This document shows, one piece after another, positions 15,867-22,350 of a stretch of 37,607 nt of DNA. How positions within the stretch are numbered: position 1 is the first letter of the stretch; each line of letters begins with the position of its first letter. Source of the DNA: a virus; IMG/VR virus record IMGVR_UViG_3300034066_000754, positions 1-37,607 of that record; one strand, written 5' to 3'. A program made the position numbers and the translations under genes. Below the pieces are notes generated by a model, which searched no databases, was not told where the DNA came from, and was given only the letters and a program-made list of their open reading frames with translations.

Positions 15867-16026
15867 CCCCCGCCCCCTGCCCCGCCCGAAGCGCGGCGGC
15901 ACGTTCTTCCTTGCAGGGCGGTTCCGGTCGGATGAAAAACAAAGGAGGAGCCCACACAGCAACCAAGAACCCTATGGTCAATAAGGCTGACCTAACATTA
16001 ATCGTGGACTTCGGTTCGTTACTCAT
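15856..16026 (-). CDS. 56-residue membrane protein
   Basis: Begins MSNEPKSTINVRSALLTIGF, with a hydrophobic stretch at about residues 13-33 and then a charged tail with one Cys. An AAGGA precedes the ATG at 16026. Probably anchored in the inner membrane; role unknown. Confidence 0.55.
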   Translation of the reverse strand: MSNEPKSTINVRSALLTIGFLVAVWAPPLFFIRPEPPCKEERAAALRAGQGAGDAE

Positions 16027-16732
16027 CCATTCCTTCCTTTGGCAGCAGCGCAGCGGCCCCAACCTGCTCAATGACCTTCATCTGTAAGCTCTCGTCTCCG
16101 TCTCGCTTGGCTTCGAGAACTCGGATAACCGTGTCGATGCCGTGATGAAACGCCTCGTATTTCTCGCCGGTATGCCCGCCGCCGTAATCGTGGCAGCCGT
16201 AGGCCAGCGTGATCGCGCTCCGCCACGCCCCTTCCGCCGCCTCGCGCTTCACTTGGGCGAGCCAGGCGAGGGCGGGTTGGGCGGAGATCGAGAAGTAGTT
16301 GTCGCGAATCCGGGAAACAAATTCGATCAAGGCCGATGCCTGATAGGTGTCTCCGTTGTCGATGACCCATTCCAGTTGCTGCTCGATCCGCTTCAGCGCC
16401 TCCACGGCCCGAGCTTCCCCGGCGCGGGCGGCGTCGAGGTCGCGGAGAAATCGATCCTCCCAGTCCATGAACTCGGTAAGCTGCTTGTCTTTGACATACA
16501 CGGCTTCCTGCCAGCCTTCCGCCTCGGCCTTTGCCGCGTCGCGTTCTTTGACTACCTCATCGAAGTGGGTCAGCGTGGCGGCTAGATCAAACCGGAGCTT
16601 TTCGCGCTCGGCCTCCAGTTCGGCGATGCGGGCGCGGAGGGCCTGCTCTAGTTCTTCGACCTCGGGAATGTCTAGGGCTTTGCATTGCAAGCATTCCGGC
16701 CCGTTGTTGTGAATACACTTGGGTTCGTTCAT
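16019..16732 (-). CDS. Coiled-coil protein with N-terminal Cys cluster
   Basis: The product is 237 residues from ATG at 16732, overlapping the upstream stop by ATGA. A Cys-rich start (KCIHNNGPECLQC) precedes a long coiled coil (about residues 25-115, EELEQALRARIAELEAERE). The C-terminal part contains HDYGGGHTGEKYEAFHHG, which is His-rich, and a helix. No family recognised. Confidence 0.65.
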   Translation of the reverse strand: MNEPKCIHNNGPECLQCKALDIPEVEELEQALRARIAELEAEREKLRFDLAATLTHFDEVVKERDAAKAEAEGWQEAVYVKDKQLTEFMDWEDRFLRDLDAARAGEARAVEALKRIEQQLEWVIDNGDTYQASALIEFVSRIRDNYFSISAQPALAWLAQVKREAAEGAWRSAITLAYGCHDYGGGHTGEKYEAFHHGIDTVIRVLEAKRDGDESLQMKVIEQVGAAALLPKEGMDE

Positions 16733-17190
16733 CGTCCACCTCGCGCCGCTCGAAGGGCGGAGAGAAGGTCGGCGGCCTCGTGCTGCCCGACGCTCCAGTA
16801 GTTGTCCTCGTCGCCGTCTTCGGAGTAGCAGTAGTAAATCGTGCTCTCCTGCTCGGCGGCCCAATCCAGCAACTCCGCCTTCTCCCGCCACTCTTTCACC
16901 CGCTCGGCGGCGGCCGGCAGGGGGAGGCTGAGGGCGGCGTTGGCCTGCTTAAAGTCGGCGACTGACGGCCAGCCATGAGGCATCCAATGATGCGCCCCGT
17001 CCGCCTCGTCGATACCGGGAGCAAAAGGCAACATACTAACTCGGTATGCGCGTGCAAAAACCTCCAGCGCCCCCCGCAACTCGACCACGAGCGCGGCGAG
17101 GGCGTCGCGCTCGGCTTCGCAAGCCAGCCAGCCCCGCCGCAGCGAATCAATCTCCGTCATCAGCGATATCTTGTCGTGGTCAATACTCAC
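16729..17190 (-). CDS. Unknown early protein
   Basis: The product is 153 residues from GTG at 17190, which overlaps the preceding TGA and has GGAGG upstream. It contains a coiled-coil N-terminus and an acidic aromatic segment near the end (YYCYSEDGDEDNYW). No motif known. Confidence 0.55.
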   Translation of the reverse strand: MSIDHDKISLMTEIDSLRRGWLACEAERDALAALVVELRGALEVFARAYRVSMLPFAPGIDEADGAHHWMPHGWPSVADFKQANAALSLPLPAAAERVKEWREKAELLDWAAEQESTIYYCYSEDGDEDNYWSVGQHEAADLLSALRAARGGR

Positions 17191-17435
17191 CGCCCCACCT
17201 CCGCCTCTTTCCACGCCGCCACGACCTCACCCCGCGCCGCCGCAGCCGCAGCATCGACGCCGGTACGGAACCGGGCGTAGCCTTCAGCGAGGGCGAACAG
17301 CGCACGGGAGACGGCGCCAACCGCCACGCTGAGCCACAGGATGCAGTGATACAGCCCATCGCGTCCGGTGGTGCGGTGGCGGAGGAACGGCAGCATCGCC
17401 GCAAAGCACGCGAGGAGGGCTAGGGCGGGGATCAT
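17187..17435 (-). CDS. Small membrane protein, two hydrophobic segments
   Basis: The product is 82 residues. Residues 1-18 (MIPALALLACFAAMLPFL) and about 30-48 (ILWLSVAVGAVSRALFALA) are hydrophobic; the end is Ala-rich and helical. ATG overlaps the upstream stop by ATGA. Function unknown. Confidence 0.55.
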   Translation of the reverse strand: MIPALALLACFAAMLPFLRHRTTGRDGLYHCILWLSVAVGAVSRALFALAEGYARFRTGVDAAAAAARGEVVAAWKEAEVGR

Positions 17436-17827
17436 GCGGCCTCCGTGGCGGCAGCGAAGGAAGGCAGCTTCTCTTGCAGCCGTTTCAAGAGATCGTCATG
17501 GTCCAGTTTGCGCTCCCGCGACATCGCGGCAAACACCTCCCGCTCGGTGATAATGCCCATCTGGATACAGCGCAACGTGGTCAATGTCTTGAGCGCGCTA
17601 CAGTCGTGCGCGTCCTTGTAGAGTCGCCACACATTGCTGCCATAGATCCGGTGCGTGTCCAGCGAAAACAACGGCGCAAAGTTCCTAGACCACGATTCCG
17701 GATCAACGCTAGGGCTCAATTTGCACAGCTCAAGGATGGCCGTGATTGCGCCGGGGTTGCCCTCGGCAACCTTAATCGCGGCGCTCATAAACGTGTCTTG
17801 TAGGGTAATTCTCGATCCGACTTCCAT
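17432..17827 (-). CDS. Unknown early protein
   Basis: The product is 131 residues from ATG at 17827, with GGAGGAG just upstream. It is helical with little low complexity (SAAIKVAEGNPGAITAILEL). A longer frame from GTG 17944 would add a Thr/Pro-rich extension that I think is not coding. The first gene after the recombination module; it follows a 113-base leader with a strong hairpin. Confidence 0.6.
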   Translation of the reverse strand: MEVGSRITLQDTFMSAAIKVAEGNPGAITAILELCKLSPSVDPESWSRNFAPLFSLDTHRIYGSNVWRLYKDAHDCSALKTLTTLRCIQMGIITEREVFAAMSRERKLDHDDLLKRLQEKLPSFAAATEAA

Positions 17828-17848
17828 CTTTCTCTCCTCCTTCCTCCA

Positions 17849-17869
17849 CCCCGTCCGCATCGGACGGGG
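17849..17869 (-). promoter_or_regulatory. Strong hairpin in leader of the 17827 gene
   Basis: CCCCGTCCG and CGGACGGGG form nine perfect pairs around a three-base loop, ending just before the ribosome site. No U-run follows on the minus strand, so it is not a standard terminator. It could stall ribosomes or protect a processed 5' end. Confidence 0.5.
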
Positions 17870-17940
17870 GTTGTGTGTCTGGTTGCCAGAGCCACTGGGG
17901 GCTGGCGTAGTTGTGGCGGTCGCTGGTGGGGAGGTCGTCG

Positions 17941-18342
17941 TCACCAAGCGTGGGGCGGAATGTTGTCATCAGCCACCGCATCGAACGGACTCGCCGCTCC
18001 CTCGATCACCACGCCACCGGTCTTCGGCAGATACAGATCCTCCAGCCGCACGCCCTTATCGTTCGCCTTGGCCTTGCAGCGAACATCGACGCCTTCGAGT
18101 TTGGCGTTGATCTTCCGCAGCCAATCCGGCCCGGTAAGGTCGGACGGCTGACAGCCAAGATCGACGAGCCGTTCCTTGGTGTACGGCAGAGCGTTGGGGC
18201 TCAGGAACTTCATTACGCTGTCCTGCCGCCCATCTGACATCTCCAGTGCAAACTCCAGAGCCTGCGTCTCGCGCTCGCCGAGTTTCTTGTGACGGATGCC
18301 GATGATCTTGCCGTCGTAATACTGGCCGTCTTCGTACTTCAC
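17941..18342 (-). CDS. Probable ssDNA-binding / recombination accessory protein
   Basis: The product is 133 residues starting MKYEDGQYYDGKIIGIRHKK. A beta-rich N-terminal half and an acidic, aromatic C-terminal tail (PFDAVADDNIPPHAW) look like single-strand-binding partners often encoded next to recT. GTG at 18342 overlaps the RecT stop (GTGA). OB fold and function are inferred from context and tail. Confidence 0.5.
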   Translation of the reverse strand: MKYEDGQYYDGKIIGIRHKKLGERETQALEFALEMSDGRQDSVMKFLSPNALPYTKERLVDLGCQPSDLTGPDWLRKINAKLEGVDVRCKAKANDKGVRLEDLYLPKTGGVVIEGAASPFDAVADDNIPPHAW

Positions 18343-19082
18343 GCCGTCACCTTTTCAGCCACCGGAGCCTGCGTCACAGCCGCCAACTTGTCGCGCAGCG
18401 CCGCCGCCGCAGTCGCCTCGCCCATGCGGGACTCCGTAGCCGCGACAACCTCATCAATCGGGAGTTCGCCGGGGGCCAGAACCGAAACGTACTCGGTCGC
18501 CTCGGGGACGTAGAACTTCTGAAGGCGGCCGAGGGCACGCCAGTAGTACATGGATTCGGGGTCCTGTTTGTACGTCTCTTTCTTGTCGTAGCCGGTGCGC
18601 TTGGCGTCCTCTTCGGTGAACGACGCGCGGGCAGGCTTCGCGCCATCCATGACCTTCTCGCCGTTTTTGTTCAGTTCAAGGATGCAGCCCTTCGTGTCGC
18701 GCTGGATGAACGTCCAGGTGTAGCCGTGCCGCCGCATCAGCAGCTCCAGGACCGTGCCCATCATCGCCGGGATGCCGTTGATGAAATAGATCCCCCGCGC
18801 CGCTTGAAACGCGCTGAGGCCCAATTCACGGCCAAAGCGGATACGCATCGCAATATCGGCCGCGTCGAGTTTCTTGCCACTGCCCGACGTGCCACGGGCG
18901 TACATGAGGCCTTGGGCAAAGTCGGTCTTCATCTGAAGAGCTTCGCCGTGTTCGGCGCTGCCTCGATCGGATGCCGAAATGATCTGGTCCAAGATGGACG
19001 ACATCAGCTCAGGCTGCGGCTGCGCTGCCACTGCCTGCGCCTGTTGAATCTGCTCCACGAGGGGAGCGGTCTGTGTTGCCAT
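18339..19082 (-). CDS. recT: RecT-family single-strand annealing protein
   Basis: The product is 247 residues. The core FGRELGLSAFQAARGIYFIN followed by GIPAMMGTVLELLMRR is the RecT signature; the region ESMYYWRALGRLQKFYVPEA also fits. RecT anneals single strands exposed by its partner exonuclease, here encoded just upstream, giving a two-gene recombination system used in phage replication and repair. A strong ribosome site (AAGGAG) precedes ATG. Confidence 0.93.
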   Translation of the reverse strand: MATQTAPLVEQIQQAQAVAAQPQPELMSSILDQIISASDRGSAEHGEALQMKTDFAQGLMYARGTSGSGKKLDAADIAMRIRFGRELGLSAFQAARGIYFINGIPAMMGTVLELLMRRHGYTWTFIQRDTKGCILELNKNGEKVMDGAKPARASFTEEDAKRTGYDKKETYKQDPESMYYWRALGRLQKFYVPEATEYVSVLAPGELPIDEVVAATESRMGEATAAAALRDKLAAVTQAPVAEKVTA

Positions 19083-19100
19083 GGTTATTCTCCTTCCCTG

Positions 19101-20021
19101 TTACGCCGGGAACACGCGAAATGGACGGGACACGGACGGCTTGACGACCGCCTCGTACACATCCGGGAACTTGGTCTTGAGCGCCTTGGAATCGACGCGC
19201 ATTGATGTCTGCGGCTTGTACAGAACACGGAACCCCGGAGCGGTCGCGCCGGCACGATCCTGCAGGAGCCGCGTCGCCTCCTCTTTCACCGACTCCATCG
19301 CCTCCTCTGCTTCGTCGCGAACGTCGCGGAGCTGCAAGTACTCCTGCGCCAAGTCGGCCAGCGCCGGGATCTCGGCGTCAGTGTCGTCAGCGTCCACCGC
19401 TTCAAGCAGCGCAACGCCTTGGCACGAGTGCCGCCACTCGCAGGACTGGCAGCGCTTATCTGACACCGGCAAGCGGTCGGGCTCGCCTTCGCCCTGGGCC
19501 ATTGCCCAGAACTGCGCCACCATCTCGCGAACAAGGTCGAACGCTTGCGCGTCGAAAGTGACCTCGAAGTGATCGAACCGCCAGTTACTCGGTTCGAGAA
19601 TCGCGAACGCGCCCCAGCGGTAACCGGCGTGGCCCATATACCACTGGATCTGAAGTTGGTACGAGAGCGGTAAGCCTTCCTTCTGGAACTTGCGGAAGCT
19701 CCGCTCATTGGCCGACTTCGTTTCGAGGATGCCGGGGCCGCGCGGGTCGTTCAGGATGATGCGGTCGGGTTGGCCGATCTCGTATTCCCTCTGCCCTTGG
19801 ATAGTCTTGCGGCGGCGCACATCGTTGCCGGTCTTCTCGCAGTACTCCTGCACGATGAGAGGTTCCAGCTTTGTGCCGCGAATTAGATGTCCTTTGAACT
19901 CGATGGCGTAGTCGGGCTCGATGCCTCGCTTCTGATACCAGAGCTTCCGAGCGCATCCGTATGGCGGGGCGTTGACTACGCTACCGATGTCACTCCCGCC
20001 GATGTGTTTCGTTCTGTCCAT
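19101..20021 (-). CDS. YqaJ-type recombinase exonuclease with Cas4-like Fe-S cysteines
   Basis: The product is 306 residues from ATG at 20021 (GAGGA upstream). Nuclease motifs: D86 in EIGQPDRII, E100 and K102 in GILETKSAN, and YQLQIQWYMG near 121-130. Cysteines C23 (YGCARKLWY), C191, C194 and C200 (CQSCEWRHSC) are placed like those of the [4Fe-4S] cluster of Cas4 and AddB nucleases. It should resect double-strand ends for RecT. There is an open in-frame stretch upstream of the ATG with only a TTG at 20039, which I do not include. Confidence 0.92.
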   Translation of the reverse strand: MDRTKHIGGSDIGSVVNAPPYGCARKLWYQKRGIEPDYAIEFKGHLIRGTKLEPLIVQEYCEKTGNDVRRRKTIQGQREYEIGQPDRIILNDPRGPGILETKSANERSFRKFQKEGLPLSYQLQIQWYMGHAGYRWGAFAILEPSNWRFDHFEVTFDAQAFDLVREMVAQFWAMAQGEGEPDRLPVSDKRCQSCEWRHSCQGVALLEAVDADDTDAEIPALADLAQEYLQLRDVRDEAEEAMESVKEEATRLLQDRAGATAPGFRVLYKPQTSMRVDSKALKTKFPDVYEAVVKPSVSRPFRVFPA

Positions 20022-20199
20022 GTTTCCTCGTTGAGACAATACGGGGCCGCTGCGCTGCGAGAGCGCCGCTTCGTTGGTTTGGCCCCGATGGACCGGCCTA
20101 GGGTTCCACGCTTTCCACAGCGCACGAATCCGGTTAGCGACTTAACGGCGAGCGCCTCGTTTTTCGTAAGTTAGGCCGATCTATCCGGACCAAGCCGGA
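20022..20199 (-). other. 178-base gap before exonuclease gene
   Basis: No gene with a credible start. It has a small stem, ATCCGG-ACCAAG-CCGGAT (near 20183-20200), right after the upstream stop, without a U-run. A frame in phase with the exonuclease is open for about 40 codons after a stop but has no ATG or GTG. Probably a leader, perhaps with a decayed N-terminus. Confidence 0.4.
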
Positions 20200-20319
20200 T
20201 TAGTTCCAGAATTGAAAGATATTGACGCCGATGGACAGCGCCAGCAGGTACGCTTGCACGTCGTTCCAGCGGTCTGCGCGCTTCACGCGGGCTTCAAGAT
20301 GTTCAATAGTGTTGGTCAT
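20200..20319 (-). CDS. 39-residue small protein
   Basis: ATG at 20319 follows AGGAG by four bases. The sequence MTNTIEHLEARVKRADRWND is an amphipathic helix followed by a hydrophobic C-terminal segment (YLLALSIGVNIFQFWN). It may sit on or in the membrane. No family recognised. Confidence 0.6.
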   Translation of the reverse strand: MTNTIEHLEARVKRADRWNDVQAYLLALSIGVNIFQFWN

Positions 20320-20335
20320 AGTTCTCCTCGGGATT

Positions 20336-20382
20336 CCCCACCCTCCGGCTAGCCGAAGCCAGCCGGGCCGGGTCGGGTGGGG
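20336..20382 (-). promoter_or_regulatory. Two-step GC-rich hairpin in leader of the 39-residue gene
   Basis: Outer arms CCCCACCC (20336-20343) and GGGTGGGG (20375-20382) enclose an inner stem CCGGCT/AGCCGG. It lies just before the ribosome site of the gene at 20319. No U-run follows on either strand. The 114 bases upstream, to 20496, hold no gene. Confidence 0.5.
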
Positions 20383-20496
20383 GCTGTTACCTAAACACGT
20401 TCGAGCTAAATCCGCCTACTCCTTCTGTGATTTATGCCCTGTTACGCTGGGCGCGTGGCGTGAAGCCAAGCCGGGGCAAGCGGCCCCCGCTTCGGT

Positions 20497-20661
20497 TCAC
20501 GGCTTGTGAAACGCCGCGCGAAGTATGGCGTAGGCGAGTAACTGGAGTATTGCGACATCTAAACGAAACCACTGCTTGTGCTTGCACGCCTGATATCCGC
20601 TCTGGCCAAACAGAAAGCCTACTGTTGTCACTACCAGCAAATACACCACTTCACTTTGCAC
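20497..20661 (-). CDS. 54-residue protein with two hydrophobic segments
   Basis: GTG at 20661 has GGAGG six bases upstream. Residues 1-18 are hydrophobic (VVYLLVVTTVGFLFG), then a Cys/basic link, then a second hydrophobic helix (VAILQLLAYAILRAA). Likely membrane protein; function unknown. Overlaps the previous gene by 11 bases. Confidence 0.55.
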   Translation of the reverse strand: MQSEVVYLLVVTTVGFLFGQSGYQACKHKQWFRLDVAILQLLAYAILRAAFHKP

Positions 20662-20797
20662 GCTTCCCCTCCTTCTGCAACGCCAACCGCAGCTTCTCCT
20701 GCTCGTTCCGTTCCTCGACCACCACCGCGCCGATGCGAATGTAGTGCTCGATCATGGCCTTGGCCGTGGCTTGGGAGTCGATGGCGCGGCGGGTCAC
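20651..20797 (-). CDS. 48-residue charged helical protein
   Basis: GTG at 20797 overlaps the preceding TGA (GTGA). The sequence is helical with an EERNEQEKLRLALQKEGKR tail. It looks like a small coiled coil. Function unknown. Confidence 0.5.
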   Translation of the reverse strand: MTRRAIDSQATAKAMIEHYIRIGAVVVEERNEQEKLRLALQKEGKRAK

Positions 20798-20982
20798 TGG
20801 CGCACCTGCCAGGCGAGTTGCAGGCCCACCGCAGCGTTGAACACCAGCACTGCCGCAACCCCGCCGAACGCCATCCGCTCGAACAGGTACAGGTGCGGGG
20901 TCGCTAGAGCGTGATAGCCGCAGGAGACGCCACCGGCAAGCATGGCGAGGGCCATGAGGGCGACTACGATGGCCGCCTTCAC
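20794..20982 (-). CDS. 62-residue membrane protein
   Basis: GTG at 20982 has GGAGG five bases upstream and overlaps the previous TGA. Two hydrophobic segments (KAAIVVALMALAMLAGGVS and FGGVAAVLVFNAAVGLQLA). Function unknown. The alternative frame from 21150 would be an antique overlap and is rejected. Confidence 0.55.
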   Translation of the reverse strand: MKAAIVVALMALAMLAGGVSCGYHALATPHLYLFERMAFGGVAAVLVFNAAVGLQLAWQVRQ

Positions 20983-20997
20983 CGGGGCCTCCCGATG
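20979..20997. repeat. Gene-junction direct repeat, copy 1
   Basis: Nineteen bases (TCACCGGGGCCTCCCGATG) are identical to 21176-21194. The repeat encodes the shared ending IGRPR-stop of two adjacent proteins and the ribosome site plus GTGA start of the next gene. Confidence 0.8.
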
Positions 20998-21179
20998 CCC
21001 TGCATGTGGTAATTGATCGTCAAAATAGCTTCCCGCACGCGCCGGTCTATCTGGGCTTCGCTGGCCGTTAGCCCGCAAAAGATGCAGGTGTCGCCCATGA
21101 AGCAATACTCGTGCCTGCCTGGGATTCCCAAGTCTTCTTTCTTCTTGCAATCGTCTTCGCTAACCCGTGGTTCGATCAC
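20979..21179 (-). CDS. 66-residue Cys-containing protein
   Basis: GTG at 21179 overlaps the upstream TGA with GGAGG five bases before. MGDTCIFCGLTASEAQID gives a CxxC pair and DDCKKKED, EYC provide more Cys; a small zinc site is possible. Ends IGRPR, the same as the upstream 38-residue protein. Function unknown. Confidence 0.55.
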   Translation of the reverse strand: MIEPRVSEDDCKKKEDLGIPGRHEYCFMGDTCIFCGLTASEAQIDRRVREAILTINYHMQGIGRPR

Positions 21180-21194
21180 CGGGGCCTCCCGATG
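21176..21194. repeat. Gene-junction direct repeat, copy 2
   Basis: Identical to 20979-20997. It makes the end of the 38-residue protein and the start signal of the next gene. Could be the trace of a duplication that spread a start signal. Confidence 0.8.
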
Positions 21195-21292
21195 TCGCAA
21201 ATGATCAGATACCCGAAGCCGATCACCAGCGCCATCGTAAACGCAAACTGGATCACCTCGCCGGGTGGGATATTGAGGAGAGCGGAGGTCAC
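21176..21292 (-). CDS. 38-residue single-pass membrane protein
   Basis: GTG at 21292 overlaps the stop of the regulator gene (GTGA) and has GGAGG seven bases upstream. Residues about 13-33 (VIQFAFTMALVIGFGYLII) are one membrane helix; the tail is CDIGRPR. Function unknown. Confidence 0.55.
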   Translation of the reverse strand: MTSALLNIPPGEVIQFAFTMALVIGFGYLIICDIGRPR

Positions 21293-21462
21293 GCCGCTAC
21301 CTCCGCCGCCTGCAACTGAGCGAGCCGCATTCGAATGTACTGCGCCTGGGTGAGCTTCAGTGCAGCAGCCTCGGCCTCTACCCACGGCACCTGATCGGGC
21401 TCCAATGACACGCAAATACGTTTTGTACCGTTTTGCGCCGTTTCGTTACGTTCTGCGTTCAT
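21289..21462 (-). CDS. Ribbon-helix-helix (Arc/CopG-like) regulator
   Basis: The product is 57 residues. A short strand, GTKRICVSLEPDQ, is followed by two helices (PWVEAEAAALKLT and QAQYIRMRLAQLQ), the layout of a dimeric ribbon-helix-helix DNA-binding protein. It is the only clear DNA-binding regulator candidate in the genome. It lies first after an internal terminator and an AT-rich segment with inverted repeats, fitting autoregulation. Its targets, possibly also the palindrome at 22357-22376, are not known. Confidence 0.7.
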   Translation of the reverse strand: MNAERNETAQNGTKRICVSLEPDQVPWVEAEAAALKLTQAQYIRMRLAQLQAAEVAA

Positions 21463-21548
21463 ATGACAACATTACGTCAGGTGACCGCCGGTTGTCTACA
21501 AAAATTACGAAACAAATTTTGACCGGCGAAAATTTTCCCCTGAAACGC
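21463..21548 (-). promoter_or_regulatory. AT-rich leader with inverted repeats upstream of the RHH gene
   Basis: Arms GACAAC (21465-21470) and GTTGTC (21491-21496) flank GTCA-GG-TGAC (21476-21485), a nested two-fold arrangement suitable for an RHH operator. The segment 21497-21540 is very AT-rich compared with the genome. A weak promoter (TTCGCC, 17 bases, TAATTT) can be drawn on the minus strand but I am not confident of it. Confidence 0.45.
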
Positions 21549-21573
21549 AAAAGACCCCGCGCTAGGCGGGGTC
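21549..21573 (-). terminator. Intrinsic terminator after the early block
   Basis: GACCCCGC and GCGGGGTC pair perfectly (8) around GCTAG, followed on the minus strand by TTTT. The loop contains the stop codon of the upstream gene. It would end transcription from the 22379 promoter before the RHH gene unless bypassed. Confidence 0.7.
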
Positions 21574-21777
21574 ATGCGGGCACGGGCGGCGGCGAAGGCG
21601 GGCCGATACCACAGCGCCGCACCGCGGGCACGGTGCCAGCTTGGGCGGCTTGCCTGGTGGCCGCTTGCGGCGGGCCAGTTCGGCTTCGAGGGCTTCGCGG
21701 GGGATGCGGGAGAGGTCGGGGAGTTTAGGGATAGGCCTCTGTGGGCAATCGCACGCCCCGCTGCGCAAGCATCTCAA
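21562..21777 (-). CDS. Small zinc-ribbon-like protein, uncertain start
   Basis: A frame encoding up to 71 residues with no ATG; TTG at 21777 or 21768 are the only early starts. The body PDLSRIPREALEAELARRKR followed by a Pro/Lys stretch and LAPCPRCGAVV plus PCPH gives a zinc-ribbon-like end. Coding style is convincing but the start is not. Stop lies inside a terminator hairpin loop. Confidence 0.45.
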   Translation of the reverse strand: MRCLRSGACDCPQRPIPKLPDLSRIPREALEAELARRKRPPGKPPKLAPCPRCGAVVSARLRRRPCPHDPA

Positions 21778-21970
21778 CCAACAATTCCGCGCTCATCCCG
21801 CCGCCGCAGTTAATCGCGGCAAGGCAATCGGCCGATGTGCCACGCGGTTCATCGGTGGCGTGGGTGTAGCCGTCCGTTCCTTCCCAGAAGGTCATGTCCT
21901 GTTCGTGGGTGCATTCGTCGCTCATGATTGCAGCGATGCGCTTGATGTCTTCGGTAGTCTTGAGTATCAT
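21725..21970 (-). CDS. Small acidic early protein
   Basis: The product is 81 residues. GGAG lies four bases before ATG at 21970. It starts MILKTTEDIKRIAAIMSDEC, has HATDEPRGTSADCLAAINCG, and two Cys near the centre. No motif is known. It overlaps the next small frame by about 50 bases. Confidence 0.6.
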   Translation of the reverse strand: MILKTTEDIKRIAAIMSDECTHEQDMTFWEGTDGYTHATDEPRGTSADCLAAINCGGGMSAELLVEMLAQRGVRLPTEAYP

Positions 21971-22027
21971 GGTTCTCCGGCCTCCCAGCCGGTGGATTAA
22001 AACATTTTGTTGATTGCTGTTGGACTA

Positions 22028-22053
22028 GGCCGGGCGGCTAGCCCGGCCTTTTT
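22028..22053 (+). terminator. Plus-strand-oriented intrinsic terminator
   Basis: GGCCGGGC and GCCCGGCC pair perfectly around GGCTA and are followed on the plus strand by TTTTT. On the minus strand no U-run follows. It would stop transcription in the opposite direction to all genes here, just before the early promoter region. Confidence 0.6.
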
Positions 22054-22056
22054 CAT

Positions 22057-22326
22057 TTACGCCGCTTCGAGCAGCTTTACCGCCAATGCCGTCCAGCGCA
22101 CAAGCGCTTCGCCGGTGGCCTGATCGTCGCGGCGCCCCTTCAGTATGTCGATGATGGTTCCGGCGGCCAAGGCCTGCGCCTTTGCGGTCGCGGCATCAAT
22201 GCGGGCGATCAGCGCCGTGGCTTTCGGATTGTCGGCGGGGATCATCGCCTTCCATGTCGCTACGCCTTCGGCATACTGCGCCATCAGGTCGGCTGCATAT
22301 TCGATTTGCTTAACAGTGCCAGTCAT
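22057..22326 (-). CDS. First early protein, unknown
   Basis: The product is 89 residues from ATG at 22326 (MTGTVKQIEYAADLMAQYAE), with GGAG nine bases upstream. It is the first gene after the promoter at 22379, whose start would lie about 18 bases before the ATG. Helical with Ala-rich segments (IDAATAKAQALAAGTII). It could be a host-takeover or regulatory protein by position; no family recognised. Confidence 0.65.
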   Translation of the reverse strand: MTGTVKQIEYAADLMAQYAEGVATWKAMIPADNPKATALIARIDAATAKAQALAAGTIIDILKGRRDDQATGEALVRWTALAVKLLEAA

Positions 22327-22350
22327 TTGCTTGATCTCCTCTACACCTCC

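Noticed and set aside
16733-16891. Longer start for the 237-residue coiled-coil gene
   Set aside because: The extension runs through the upstream gene in another frame and is Arg/Gly-rich; the ATGA overlap at 16732 is preferred.
17030-17057. Second promoter TTGCAC-16-TATGTT with partial CATAC/GTATG symmetry
   Set aside because: It lies inside a coding gene, the spacer is 16, and the palindrome is imperfect; treated as chance similarity to the 22351 promoter.
20440-20520. tRNA-like fold
   Set aside because: Nested stems and a GGTTCAC-like loop can be drawn, but there is no proper acceptor stem, anticodon arm or CCA-end geometry.
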